Shown piece after piece: positions 55,505 through 64,000 of a stretch of 64,000 nt of DNA. Origin of the DNA: Candidatus Hydrogenedentota bacterium (GTDB taxonomy: Bacteria > Hydrogenedentota > Hydrogenedentia > Hydrogenedentales > SLHB01); assembly GCA_020849535.1 (NCBI GenBank), contig JADLGB010000014.1, positions 1 to 64,000 of the forward strand. The letters run 5' to 3'. The position numbers and the translations under genes were made by a program. The stretch's first letter is position 1. Every line of letters begins with the position of its first letter. The notes under the pieces are model-generated. The model saw nothing but the letters and a program-made list of their open reading frames with translations. It was not told where the DNA came from and made no database searches.

Positions 55505-56481
55505 AGCGTATCGTCGTCGTGGGATGCGGGTCCATCGGTGTGCGCCATGCCCGGCTGCTGGCGCGGCGAAGCGATCTGCTCCTCGAACTGTGCGACTCCA
55601 ATGCAGCATGTCTTGCGGATGCGGTCGCTCAAATTGGCAACCGGCCATGCTTTGAAGATTATCGCGCGATGCTGGCCACGCTGCCTGATGCCGTGGTGAT
55701 TGCCACGCCGCATGCGTGTCACGCCGATCAACTCATCGCCGCGGTTGAGTCCGGTATCCATGTGCTGTGCGAGAAACCGATGAGCGACAGTCTTCGGGAC
55801 GCGCTGCGCATGGCAGAGGCGGCCGCTCGCGCGTCTAGCGTGGTGGATTTCGGGTTCACACTGCACTTCCACCCGGGGTTGCTCCGGCTGAAATCGCTGA
55901 TCGCCGCGGGCGAGCTGGGGCGCATTGTGCACATGTACTGCCGCGTGGGCACGTACGCCACGCTGGCATGTTCCCGAACGCGGCATCAGGCCCACGTGGA
56001 GGGCGCGCTGCTCATGGACTACGTGCACCAGCCGGACATTCTGCACTGGCTTTCCGGGCGCGAACCGGCGGGGGTGTACATGAGCGCGTCGCGGGGGGGC
56101 GAACTGCCGCTCACCTCGAACCCGAACGTGGCGGATATCGTGCTTGACTACGACGGCGCGCTCCGGGCGGCTATCCATATCAACTATGTGCAGGCGCCGC
56201 AACGGCACGAGTATGAGGTCGTGGGCGACCGGGCCTGGGCCCTTCTCGATGCCGAGTCGAACAGCCTGCGCGTGGGCAGCCGGGAACGCGACGCGCAAAC
56301 GACTGAAACGTTCCAGTTCGAGCGCGACGAGTTGTTCGAGGCGGAGCATCAGGCGTTTCTGGACGCCGTGGAGGGCACGCGGGGCCCGGAGAGTCCCTGT
56401 AAAAGCGCATTGGTGTCCATGCGGGTGGTAGACGCGGCCTTGCGATCGTGGAAGCAATCGGCGCGTGTGGCCCTGTCATGA
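55495..56481 (+). CDS. Gfo/Idh/MocA-family oxidoreductase
   Basis: A 328-residue protein with the N-terminal Rossmann motif VVVGCGSIGVRHARLL and the family hallmark CEKPMS near residue 92, where the lysine contacts the substrate. FTLHFHPGL and HQPDILHWL fit the C-terminal alpha/beta domain. These NAD(P)-dependent enzymes oxidise or reduce sugars and inositols. It overlaps the SDR gene, suggesting consecutive steps in one pathway. No signal peptide; cytoplasmic. Confidence 0.9.
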   Translation: MAVKRIVVVGCGSIGVRHARLLARRSDLLLELCDSNAACLADAVAQIGNRPCFEDYRAMLATLPDAVVIATPHACHADQLIAAVESGIHVLCEKPMSDSLRDALRMAEAAARASSVVDFGFTLHFHPGLLRLKSLIAAGELGRIVHMYCRVGTYATLACSRTRHQAHVEGALLMDYVHQPDILHWLSGREPAGVYMSASRGGELPLTSNPNVADIVLDYDGALRAAIHINYVQAPQRHEYEVVGDRAWALLDAESNSLRVGSRERDAQTTETFQFERDELFEAEHQAFLDAVEGTRGPESPCKSALVSMRVVDAALRSWKQSARVALS

Positions 56482-56529
56482 CAGCGTGCGTAGTTGATGT
56501 GCGCGCCGCGGCCGCGTTCTCGAAGGCAC

Positions 56530-57705
56530 TCACATGTGTTCGAGCAACTGCCAGCAATACCACTGCATGCGCGGCAGGTGGAACGGCCCTTTCCACATGT
56601 TGCCCTTCAACGGTACCGAGACCCGGCCATCGCGGTGCAGGTAGCCGAACCATTCGCCGTACTCCGGATCAGCGAAATGGGTGTGCGCCCAATCGTGCAC
56701 CTGCCGGTGCCAGGCGGCATAACGCGCTTCGCCTGTCAGATGGTATGCGAGGAGTGTGGCAATGATGGTCTCGTTGTGAGGCCACCAGAATTTCATGTCG
56801 TGCCAGTACTCCTGCACGGGCAATCCCTTGACGTCAACGAAGTAGAGTAGACCCCCGTATTGACGGTCCCATCCGCGCTCCCACATCCAGTCGAGGATCT
56901 GGCAGCCGAGGGCGATGAGGGTCTTGTCGCCACCACGGACACGGGCCTCGTGCAAGATAAACCAGGCGGCCTCGATGGCGTGGCCGGGGTTCAGGGTGCG
57001 CCCGTCGAAATGGTCGATGAACTCACCGTTGGGTCCTGCCATTTCCAGCACGCAGCGGTGTTCCGGGCACACGAAATCAGTCGCGATTTCGTCGATACAG
57101 CGGTCGATTTCCGCCGAGTAGCCGTCGTCCTGCTCAAGATTGTCGCGCAGCACCTGCGCCATGCTGATGGCGATCATGGGATTGGTCAGTCCCTTTGCCG
57201 GGCGGGTCTCCACAATCGTTTTGGGCGGCAGCAGTCCCGGGGTGCGTGTGTAGCGGAGGAACTTGCCGAAGAGATGCCTCGCCTGCTCGGCGGATTCATC
57301 GTCCTGTGTGGCCTTCGCATACGCGGCGAAGGCCATGGCGGCGAAGGCTTCGCTGAACATATATCGCCGCTTGCGCAGAGGCGCGCCTTCCCGGGTGACC
57401 TGGAAGAACATACGGCCGTCGCTGTCGAACCCGTGCCGGCGGATGAACGCAATGCCGCGGCGCGCCCATTCGAGCCACTCGGGCCGTTTCCCGACGGTGT
57501 TGTAGAGCGTGACGAGGAGCCACGTGGCCCGGCCTTGCTGCCACATGCTCTTGTCCGTGTCGAGAAGGGCGCCGTCGCGGTCGCGCGCGGTCATGAAGCC
57601 GCCATGCTCCTCATCCACGCAACGCGGGAACCAGAAGGCCAGCGTGTCATTCAACAGGCCATCGCGGTAGGTGGCCAGCAGGGTGTTCACTTCAGGTTTC
57701 GTCAT
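56530..57705 (-). CDS. AGE-family epimerase (N-acylglucosamine 2-epimerase type)
   Basis: A 391-residue alpha/alpha-barrel protein. WQQGRATW near 54, RYMFSEAFAAMA near 113, GHAIEAAWFI near 248 and PHNETIIATLL near 318 are the conserved barrel elements with the catalytic histidines of the AGE family. Members interconvert GlcNAc and ManNAc, or epimerise cellobiose or mannose. With sialidase genes beside it, ManNAc to GlcNAc conversion in sialic-acid use is plausible, but no NanA lyase or NanK kinase is present in the window. It is convergent with the Gfo/Idh gene and transcribed alone. Confidence 0.9.
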   Translation of the reverse strand: MTKPEVNTLLATYRDGLLNDTLAFWFPRCVDEEHGGFMTARDRDGALLDTDKSMWQQGRATWLLVTLYNTVGKRPEWLEWARRGIAFIRRHGFDSDGRMFFQVTREGAPLRKRRYMFSEAFAAMAFAAYAKATQDDESAEQARHLFGKFLRYTRTPGLLPPKTIVETRPAKGLTNPMIAISMAQVLRDNLEQDDGYSAEIDRCIDEIATDFVCPEHRCVLEMAGPNGEFIDHFDGRTLNPGHAIEAAWFILHEARVRGGDKTLIALGCQILDWMWERGWDRQYGGLLYFVDVKGLPVQEYWHDMKFWWPHNETIIATLLAYHLTGEARYAAWHRQVHDWAHTHFADPEYGEWFGYLHRDGRVSVPLKGNMWKGPFHLPRMQWYCWQLLEHM

Positions 57706-58115
57706 TTGGCCCCTCTCACGGCGCGAGTATATTGCGGGCGCGCCGTCAACGACATTCTATGACACTCCCTCCCCCGCGGGGCAAGGCGGCGTATGCGCTG
57801 ATTGGCTGAAGCGAAGACCGCGTTTATTCCTGCAACCCGTGAACGTCCACAGGGGGGTAACAGACCCCGTGTTTCGCTCCCCAAAGCCCACGCGAAAGAC
57901 GGGGTCAGTCCCATTCAACTGCCGTTTTTTGGTAAATGTGAGTATCTTCTGCAAAGGACAAGCTTTTCATCCTGTCGTGCGTTTGGGACAGGCGGCTCGT
58001 CTGTTAACTCACTGGACCGCGTGCGCTTCCATCCCGGATAGTGTAACCGCGAATCCTGCTCCTGCTATGGTTCGCCTTTGGATGCATGAGCAATCAACTG
58101 GGTAGAGGGTGGGAC
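57706..58115. other. Divergent intergenic region with one strong hairpin
   Basis: About 400 bases between the AGE gene and the DUF4091 gene. Apart from the hairpin at 57863-57906 and short spurious frames, nothing was recognised. Confidence 0.5.
57863..57906. repeat. 15-bp inverted repeat (gaccccgtgtttcgc)
   Basis: Arms at 57863-57877 and 57892-57906 pair at 14 of 15 positions around a 14-base loop. The gacccc...ggggtc ends are of the REP-like type that recurs between genes in some genomes. It could also act as a bidirectional terminator, although no T run follows. Confidence 0.55.
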
Positions 58116-61100
58116 ATGAAGACGCAGTACATTTGGTGCGCGATTCTGTTTGTGGGCATGGCAGCGGTCCTCGCGGTGGCGGAAGCCACGACGGCCAGTA
58201 CCGTTTGGACCTATCGCACGGACTCGGGCCATATCGCTGGTTCGCCGGCTGCCGGTGATGTCAATGGAGACGGTATCGATGAGCTGGCCGTGACCGATAC
58301 CGGAGGCAACATCACCGTACTCAGCGGGAACGGCCAACCACTCTGGACGCGCCACGTGCCCGGTCCTATCACCATAGCCCCGACCTTGGCCGATGTTTGT
58401 CCGGGCGGCACGGACACCGGGGATTCGCGCTTGGAATTGCTGGCCGTCAATGGCGATGGGCGCATTTATTGCCTCGATGCGAACTCGGGCCGCCGTATCT
58501 GGGTCTATACGCTGCCGCATACGGTCGACTGGGGCAGGACGTCCATCAGCGTGAACGACCTGGATCATGATGGCTCTCCGGAGATTATCACCGGGGCTTC
58601 TTCGGGTTCGGTGGTGTGCCTGTCGGGCGAGGGCGATGAGCTGTGGGTATATTCGGGCGGCCATGGCCACACCTTGTGCCCTGCATCGGGCGATCTGGAT
58701 GGCGACGGCATGTGCGAGACCCTGATTGCAGGGAGCGCGTCGGCCTTGACATGCCTTTCGCACGAGGGCAAGGAATTGTGGCGCCTTGGAGACGGCATGT
58801 GCGGCGCGAGCCCCGTGGTCTGGAACCTGGACAGCGATGCGCGGCCCGAGGTCGTCGCGGGTATCGGCAACGAACTGGTTGTCGTGAATGGCGACGGCAC
58901 GGTCCGCTGGACCTATGCGATGCAGAAGGAGATGGACTCCGCGATATCCGTGGCGGATGCGGACGCGGATGGGGTTCCCGAGATCTACGCGGTGGATCTA
59001 TCGGGCTTCGTGGCCAGTCTCTCGCCCGACGGAAGACTGCGGTGGTCCGGCAGTGTTGGACAGCGCGCGCGGCGTTCGCCTTCCATCGCGGACGTTGATG
59101 GAGACGGCGTTGCGGAAATCCTGGTTGCGGGTTACAGCGCGGCGATCCACGTGTTCACACCGGATGGGACCCTGGGAGAACAAATCGCGCTGCCCGGCGC
59201 CTCTAATGCGACCGCCACGGTGATGAAGATAGGAAGCGGGGAAGCAAATACATGGCGCGCGGGCGTCGTGTGCCCAACGCAAGACGGGTCCATGGGCGCG
59301 TTCCAATGGCCCACCGCCACAGACAAGGCAATCGCCCCCTGGCCGGAATACCGCTTGAATGCGGCGCGCACAGCGTCGCAGCCCGGCGAGCCAACGCCCG
59401 AAACGCCTCGGATCTTCTGTGTGGATTTGGGGACCGAGGGGCACAAGCACAACGAGTACCGCGTCCACGTGGACAATCCAGAACGGCGGCGCTTGACGGT
59501 ACTGCTCGACGTGCAGATGGATGGCAAGCCTTTGAAAGAGCGTTCGAGATCCTCTAGGGATGAACGCATCGAGTGCAGTCTGCCTTACCGAATCGTGGGG
59601 CAAGACGCCGCACGGCTCACCTTCACGTGCACCGTGATGGAAGGCGAAACGTTAGTCGCGAGGCAACGCAATCAGGCTTATACACGGCCCTATGCACGGG
59701 AGATCGCCGAGGCGGAGCAACGCTTGGCGGACCTGGGCCACCGGATACCCCAGCTCGCGGACCCTTCGGAGGCAGAGAGGCGTTTGAGTTCACTGAGGAC
59801 TGCTCTACAACGCGATCGCGCTCAGTCCGAATCCCGCGGAGCACTCTCGGTGCGAGAACGAGGGGCCCTCGAAGAGACGTTGGAGACAGCGCTCGCAGCC
59901 GCCAAGGCACTGTCTGCACAGGTGGAGGGGGCGCTGGCTACCACATCCACCAGTCAAGGGTCATTGCTGATCTGCGCGGCGAATCCGTGGGCGCCGTTTG
60001 GAGGATTGGATGAGGCTGCGGAAGGGAGAACGCCGCCGGCGCAACTGACCGTGGAAGCCTTTGATGGCGAGATCGAATGCGCCGCGCTGAACCTCTTCAA
60101 TTTTGGGGGGAAGGCGCGAACGCTCCGCGTGGAATTGGGTCCCATTTCAGAGAGCACCGCAGCGTCGCCAGACAAGGCCGCACCGGTGGGGGCAAGCGAG
60201 GTCGTTTCACTCCACGAAGTCATCGAGGTGCCGACGCTGGTTCTGGAGTATCCATCTTCCGACGCCTTGCCTCTCCTGAACCAGGCGATGACCATCACCG
60301 TGCCCGCATGGTCAGGAAGACAACTGTGGCTGAACGTGAACACCGCCTCGCTTGCGCCAGGGCGATGGTCCACCGCGGTTCGCCTGCGCACGCTTGAAGC
60401 GGCGCCGGTCGAACTGACCGCCGGACTCGACATCGCCGTATGGAATGCGTCGCTGCCCCAGGAGCAGCCGCTCCGTTTGTGCCATTGGGCCCACGTGGAA
60501 GGGTCGTACCTCAAGGACCACCCAGAAGCAGCCCTGAAAGACCAGGTCGCCCACGGGACGAATGTATTCGTGAGTTCGTTTCCTCCGGTCGCTGCGTTCA
60601 ACGAGCATGGCGAACTCGTGGGTGCGATCGATTTTGCCGCGCATGATGCGTACGTGCGGCGGCATGCGCCACACGGAATCATCCTCTTTGGCGGATACCA
60701 GGGCGGCCTGCAAGGCCCTGGGGGCCTTGAGGGCCCCGCCTATGAGAAAGCGTACGGCCCATGGCTGCGCGCGTGGGTGGAACACCTGAAGGAGCTTGGC
60801 GTCGGGTATGATGGCTTTGCGCTTTACCCCATCGATGAGATCGGGCTGTATCCCGGTTTGGTGCAGAGCTATCTTCGCTTTGCGCGGCTGACGCGCGAAG
60901 CCGACCCGAACGTGCTGATGTACACCGATCCAACCACAGGCGTGACGGACGAGGAATTCAAGGAACTGGTGCCCTATGTTGATATATGGTGCCCCAATTC
61001 GTCGGGATATCTGTTCGACCGGAACCATGACAAGCTGGAATTCATGAAAGCCACAGGCAATACCGTGTGGACGTATGAGTGTTTCGGCGTCGCCAAGCAT

Positions 61101-61571
61101 CAGAATCCCTTGGCGTACTATCGCGGACAGGCGTGGCACGCGTGGCATCATGGGCTGACAGGGATCGGATTCTGGACGTATTGCACGTCCAACGATGACC
61201 CCTGGTTTGCGCCCCGCGCAAACAACGAGTACACCATGGTCTATGGCGGAAACGGCGTGGTGAGCAGCAAACGGTGGGAAGCGGTTCGCGATGGCATTGA
61301 AGACTATTCCATGCTGAGCCTACTGCGGAACGCCGTGAAGACAGACGAGGTGCAGCAGAAGCATCCGGACGCGGTTGGCGAGGCGGAGCGCGTGCTCGGC
61401 GCGAGGGCCTCGGCCATTGGCGAATACACGCGCTTTGAAGAATGGGACGCGAAGCCCGGGCCGGAGGGCTTGACCAGCCGCCGTCGCGAATCCGATGAGC
61501 AGTGGCGCTCCTATCAAACCATACGCGCGGATATTGCCCGCCTGCTCACGACGATGACCAAACCGGAGTAG
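58116..61571 (+). CDS. Secreted FG-GAP/PQQ propeller fused to a DUF4091 glycoside-hydrolase-like domain
   Basis: I choose the ATG at 58116 (1151 residues); the frame is open from 58086 but the signal peptide (YIWCAILFVGMAAVLAVAEA) begins here. Residues ~40-400 are FG-GAP/PQQ-like repeats with DVNGDGIDEL, DLDGDGMCETL and DVDGDGVAEIL loops. After a helical linker with coiled-coil character (about 530-620) the C-terminal half contains a TIM-barrel-like part with YDGFALYPIDEIG, PNVLMYTDPT and VDIWCPNSSGY. It ends in WYTYCTSNDDPW-type sequence and a late RDGIEDYSML motif, the signature of DUF4091. A likely glycan-active surface enzyme. Confidence 0.85.
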   Translation: MKTQYIWCAILFVGMAAVLAVAEATTASTVWTYRTDSGHIAGSPAAGDVNGDGIDELAVTDTGGNITVLSGNGQPLWTRHVPGPITIAPTLADVCPGGTDTGDSRLELLAVNGDGRIYCLDANSGRRIWVYTLPHTVDWGRTSISVNDLDHDGSPEIITGASSGSVVCLSGEGDELWVYSGGHGHTLCPASGDLDGDGMCETLIAGSASALTCLSHEGKELWRLGDGMCGASPVVWNLDSDARPEVVAGIGNELVVVNGDGTVRWTYAMQKEMDSAISVADADADGVPEIYAVDLSGFVASLSPDGRLRWSGSVGQRARRSPSIADVDGDGVAEILVAGYSAAIHVFTPDGTLGEQIALPGASNATATVMKIGSGEANTWRAGVVCPTQDGSMGAFQWPTATDKAIAPWPEYRLNAARTASQPGEPTPETPRIFCVDLGTEGHKHNEYRVHVDNPERRRLTVLLDVQMDGKPLKERSRSSRDERIECSLPYRIVGQDAARLTFTCTVMEGETLVARQRNQAYTRPYAREIAEAEQRLADLGHRIPQLADPSEAERRLSSLRTALQRDRAQSESRGALSVRERGALEETLETALAAAKALSAQVEGALATTSTSQGSLLICAANPWAPFGGLDEAAEGRTPPAQLTVEAFDGEIECAALNLFNFGGKARTLRVELGPISESTAASPDKAAPVGASEVVSLHEVIEVPTLVLEYPSSDALPLLNQAMTITVPAWSGRQLWLNVNTASLAPGRWSTAVRLRTLEAAPVELTAGLDIAVWNASLPQEQPLRLCHWAHVEGSYLKDHPEAALKDQVAHGTNVFVSSFPPVAAFNEHGELVGAIDFAAHDAYVRRHAPHGIILFGGYQGGLQGPGGLEGPAYEKAYGPWLRAWVEHLKELGVGYDGFALYPIDEIGLYPGLVQSYLRFARLTREADPNVLMYTDPTTGVTDEEFKELVPYVDIWCPNSSGYLFDRNHDKLEFMKATGNTVWTYECFGVAKHQNPLAYYRGQAWHAWHHGLTGIGFWTYCTSNDDPWFAPRANNEYTMVYGGNGVVSSKRWEAVRDGIEDYSMLSLLRNAVKTDEVQQKHPDAVGEAERVLGARASAIGEYTRFEEWDAKPGPEGLTSRRRESDEQWRSYQTIRADIARLLTTMTKPE

Positions 61572-61621
61572 GAGACGATGATCCAAGGCATCATCCCCGC
61601 TTTCGCGAGCGTGTCCGTCTA

Positions 61622-62530
61622 CTATCCCGAGTGTGCCGCGATGAAGTCGCGGACGGCATCGGCCTGGGGCCGGTGGCCGTCGATCAAAACTGCGGCGAGG
61701 ATGGAGTAACCGGAGAGCTTGCCCTTCTCGACCAGTTCGGCGATGCCTTCCATCTGCATCTTGACGAGGTCCACGGGGATGGGCGCCACCTTGGTGTAGT
61801 CGCGAAGATACACGCCCATGACGACGGGCTTGTCCGGGAACAGCGCCAAGCACTGGTCTACGTACTCGGGCATGCGGACGATGTCCTCGGACTTCCAAAT
61901 CCACAGCGTGACCACATCGATGTGGGGACGCAACCCGGTCCAGAAGTCCGCTTCTTCGAACTCGTGGGTGTATACCACCGTCCAGAGTTTGAGGTCGGGG
62001 TTGGCGTCTCGAATAGCCGACCGGATATCGCCGAACTCTTTGGGCCCGTAGTTGGCACTCTTCATCAGTCCCATGAGGTCGTCACAATAGACGCCGGTGA
62101 CGTTCGGGAACTCTTTGGCGAGGCGCGCCACGTTTTCGCCCTCGGTCCGGACCGTGACGGGATCGCTCTTGGGTTTGCACGCGGGCCGTCCATCCTCGTT
62201 CCACTCCCAGCCCCACTTGCTGATGTCGCAGGTGACTTCATCGTAATCCTGGAGCAGACGCAGGGCATGGACATCATTAGGGTGAAACAGGAAGTTGGCG
62301 CGAGACAGGCCGAAGTAGCGTGCGCCCTGACCGAGGCCGTAGATGGAAGGCGGCACCTGAGGGTCGATGCCCTGCCCCTCCCACACCCAGCCGATGTCGC
62401 GAAAGGAGGGCTTGGCAGCCTTGGACGCCTCAGCTGTGGGGGCTTGCTGCGCAGCACCCTGCGCGCGACCGGCCAAACCAAGCGCCGCTCCGGCAATAGA
62501 TACTTCCTGGATGAACTCCCGGCGTTTCAT
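61622..62530 (-). CDS. Exported TIM-barrel-like protein of unknown function
   Basis: I choose the ATG at 62530, which has ggaggttctc upstream and opens a Tat-like signal (MKRREFIQEVSIAGAALGLAG); longer starts are open to 62587. The 302-residue product has VTGVYCDDLMGL, DLKLWTVVYTHEFEE, HIDVVTLWIW and KPVVMGVYLRDY, alternating strands and helices that suggest a glycosidase-like barrel with acidic residues at strand ends. I do not recognise the family. It converges with the DUF4091 gene, and both may target the same polymer (inference). Confidence 0.75.
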   Translation of the reverse strand: MKRREFIQEVSIAGAALGLAGRAQGAAQQAPTAEASKAAKPSFRDIGWVWEGQGIDPQVPPSIYGLGQGARYFGLSRANFLFHPNDVHALRLLQDYDEVTCDISKWGWEWNEDGRPACKPKSDPVTVRTEGENVARLAKEFPNVTGVYCDDLMGLMKSANYGPKEFGDIRSAIRDANPDLKLWTVVYTHEFEEADFWTGLRPHIDVVTLWIWKSEDIVRMPEYVDQCLALFPDKPVVMGVYLRDYTKVAPIPVDLVKMQMEGIAELVEKGKLSGYSILAAVLIDGHRPQADAVRDFIAAHSG

Positions 62531-62720
62531 GAGAACCTCCATTCGATGCGAGCATCGGGTAGTAGCATTCCCGGCACAGGCGGACAAACTCTAAAACATG
62601 CTACACCAATTCCCAGGATTTCGCGCATTTGACTGGAGGCAGCGGACTTGGCGACGATGAATAAGTTTGGGGAATCGCGCGGGGAAAGAGAACCGGGACA
62701 GAGAAGGAAGCCTTGCCCTA

Positions 62721-63863
62721 ATGGGAATGGATGTTGGGTATTACAGCCACCTGCTCACCGAGGTCAAGACTCGCATTCGGCAAGCTCAACACCGGGCCGC
62801 AATATGCGTAAATGCCGAACTGGTAAGGCTTTATTGGGATATAGGGCGTTTGATTTGCCAGCGCCAGCAAGACGAGGGGTGGGGTGCGGGCGTTATTCCG
62901 CGCCTCTCGCGTGATTTACGTAATGAGCTGCCCGAGATCAAGGGATTCTCAGAGCGCAATATTAAGCTCATGGTCCAATTCTACCGATGCTACCCCAACG
63001 TCTTTCCAATTGGGCAACCGGCGGTTGCCCAATTGGAAATGGATGCTCGGGGTCCTGAGAGCGTCCCAAATGTGCGCAGCGCATCCACTCTCGAAGCAAA
63101 AGTGCAACCGCCCGTTGCGCTAATCCCCTGGGCACACAACGTCCTGTTGATGCAACGCGTCAAAGACGCCGCCACTCGCACATGGTACGCACAGCAGGTC
63201 ATCGCACATGGCTGGGGCCGCGATACCCTGGGCGACATGATCAAGAGTCGCGCCCACGAGCGCCAAGGTGCCGCCGTCACCAATTTCCCAAATCGTCTGC
63301 CGGCACCACAATCGGAGCTGGCTGGGCAGACACTCAAGGATCCCTACTTATTCGATTTCCTTACGCTGGAGGCTCCATTCCATGAACGCGAGTTGGAAAC
63401 CGGGCTTATACGCCATCTTGAGAAGTTTCTCATGGAACTGGGTCAAGGTTTCGCCTTCGTCGGGAGGCAATACCCAATAAGCGTGGGCGATGAAGACTTC
63501 TATCTCGACCTCTTGTTCTACCACATTAGGCTGCGTTGTATCGTCGTGGCAGAACTCAAGCGAGGCAAATTCAGACCTGAATACGCTGGCAAAATGAACT
63601 TCTATTGTTCCGTCGTGGACGACTTGCTAAGGCACCCCAGCGATCAACCCACGATCGGGCTCATTCTCTGTCAGACCAAGGACCGCATCCTCGCCGAATA
63701 CGCCCTGCGCGACATTCACAAGCCCATTGGCGTGGCAGACTATGAACTGACTCGCGCCCTGCCCATGGAGTTGGCGTCCAACCTACCATCGATCGACCAG
63801 ATCGAGGCTGAACTCCGAAGGGGAGTTGAACCCAGAGCGGAGGACGGAAATGATGATTCCTGA
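62721..63863 (+). CDS. DUF1016/YhcG-family PDDEXK nuclease
   Basis: I choose the ATG at 62721 (380 residues); the frame is open from 62667. The N-terminal DUF1016 domain shows LYWDIGRLI, GWGAGVIPRLSRDLRNE and FSERNIKLMVQFY. The linker IPWAHNVLL leads into WYAQQVIAHGWGRDTL. The C-terminal nuclease domain has DEDFYLDLLFYH and CIVVAELKRG, the D-(D/E)xK motif, and IGLILCQTKD. An unusual insert at about residues 97-130 is encoded by a perfect palindrome. Family members occur near restriction-modification and other defence genes. Downstream a small overlapping frame follows. Confidence 0.9.
   Translation: MGMDVGYYSHLLTEVKTRIRQAQHRAAICVNAELVRLYWDIGRLICQRQQDEGWGAGVIPRLSRDLRNELPEIKGFSERNIKLMVQFYRCYPNVFPIGQPAVAQLEMDARGPESVPNVRSASTLEAKVQPPVALIPWAHNVLLMQRVKDAATRTWYAQQVIAHGWGRDTLGDMIKSRAHERQGAAVTNFPNRLPAPQSELAGQTLKDPYLFDFLTLEAPFHERELETGLIRHLEKFLMELGQGFAFVGRQYPISVGDEDFYLDLLFYHIRLRCIVVAELKRGKFRPEYAGKMNFYCSVVDDLLRHPSDQPTIGLILCQTKDRILAEYALRDIHKPIGVADYELTRALPMELASNLPSIDQIEAELRRGVEPRAEDGNDDS
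63003..63039. repeat. Perfect 17-bp palindrome inside the nuclease gene
   Basis: tttccaattgggcaacc (63003-63019) and its exact reverse complement (63023-63039) surround a three-base loop. The insert keeps the reading frame (FPIGQPAVAQLEM) and lies between the DUF1016 N-terminal part and the conserved IPWAHN segment. It resembles in-frame palindromic elements such as RPEs of Rickettsia, but relation to those is not shown. Confidence 0.8.
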
Positions 63864-63993
63864 ACGGCAGTTGGGAGATTCCGAGCCTACCAATCCGATG
63901 CAAGATCTTACTTCAAGGCTCGGCTGGACCAATCGCTTTCGTGTTGTTGAGGGAAGGCTGATGGGACTCGTTTCGTTGAGGCACGAACCATAA
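63850..63993 (+). CDS. Possible small 47-aa protein overlapping the nuclease stop
   Basis: An ATG at 63850 overlaps the end of the nuclease gene by 14 bases and runs to a TAA at 63991-63993. A strong aaggagg-type site (63992-63998) follows for a next gene beyond the window, so an operon is likely. Start ribosome-binding sequence ggacgga is moderate. The peptide shows no recognised motif; it may be a real linker gene or chance. Confidence 0.35.
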   Translation: MMIPERQLGDSEPTNPMQDLTSRLGWTNRFRVVEGRLMGLVSLRHEP

Positions 63994-64000
63994 GGAGGCG

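Overview
The window reads as chromosomal DNA from an uncultured, fairly GC-rich bacterium. There is no rRNA operon or ribosomal-protein cluster. The right third carries secreted sialidases, a polygalacturonase-like enzyme, a sulfatase with a Tat-type signal, FG-GAP/DUF4091 proteins and an AGE-family epimerase. That content is common in Hydrogenedentota, Planctomycetota and Lentisphaerota; the assignment is an inference with low confidence.

Left part (0-9 kb), accessory. A partial transposase at the edge is followed by an RNase H-like (DUF429-type) protein, an unrecognised 544-aa protein translationally coupled to a two-HKD phospholipase-D-fold protein, and a caspase/C25-like protein with zinc knuckles. 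A 78-aa peptide resembling NHLP/Nif11-type RiPP leaders comes next.

Middle left (9.4-23.6 kb), a biosynthetic cluster on the minus strand. Eight tightly packed genes begin with a complete type-2 isoleucyl-tRNA synthetase. They continue through an HD-glycosyltransferase-PIG-L fusion, an alkaline-phosphatase-fold phosphodiesterase, a B12-type radical SAM enzyme, a histidine phosphatase, a fold-type-III PLP decarboxylase, a methyltransferase-like protein and a second B12-type radical SAM enzyme. A solitary tRNA-Ile(GAU) and an FkbM methyltransferase follow on the same strand. The simplest reading is an undescribed natural product, perhaps an amino-sugar or nucleoside, whose IleRS is either the self-resistance copy or a supplier of Ile-tRNA.

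Middle (24.8-39.1 kb), a 14-kb genomic island. It is bounded by 155-bp direct repeats, each ending in a dyad tyrosine-recombinase core. The right copy runs into the 3' half of a tRNA-Met(CAU) gene. Cargo: a DUF4143 ATPase, a HEPN-SNF2 helicase in an operon with two large sacsin-like HATPases that end in CQIC zinc modules, a decayed third copy of that zinc module, and an HTH-like island protein. This looks like an undescribed defence module. Degenerate sequence to the right, including a possible integrase remnant, suggests repeated insertion at the tRNA.

Right part (39.4-62.5 kb), glycan and host-polymer degradation. A minus-strand run (BNR protein, FAD oxidoreductase, GH28, FG-GAP protein, sulfatase) diverges from a plus-strand run (three sialidase-like proteins, an orphan SPASM fragment, an SDR and a Gfo/Idh/MocA enzyme). 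An AGE epimerase, a large FG-GAP/DUF4091 protein and a secreted TIM-barrel-like protein follow. The window ends with a DUF1016/PDDEXK nuclease whose coding sequence contains a perfect 17-bp palindrome, and a small overlapping ORF.
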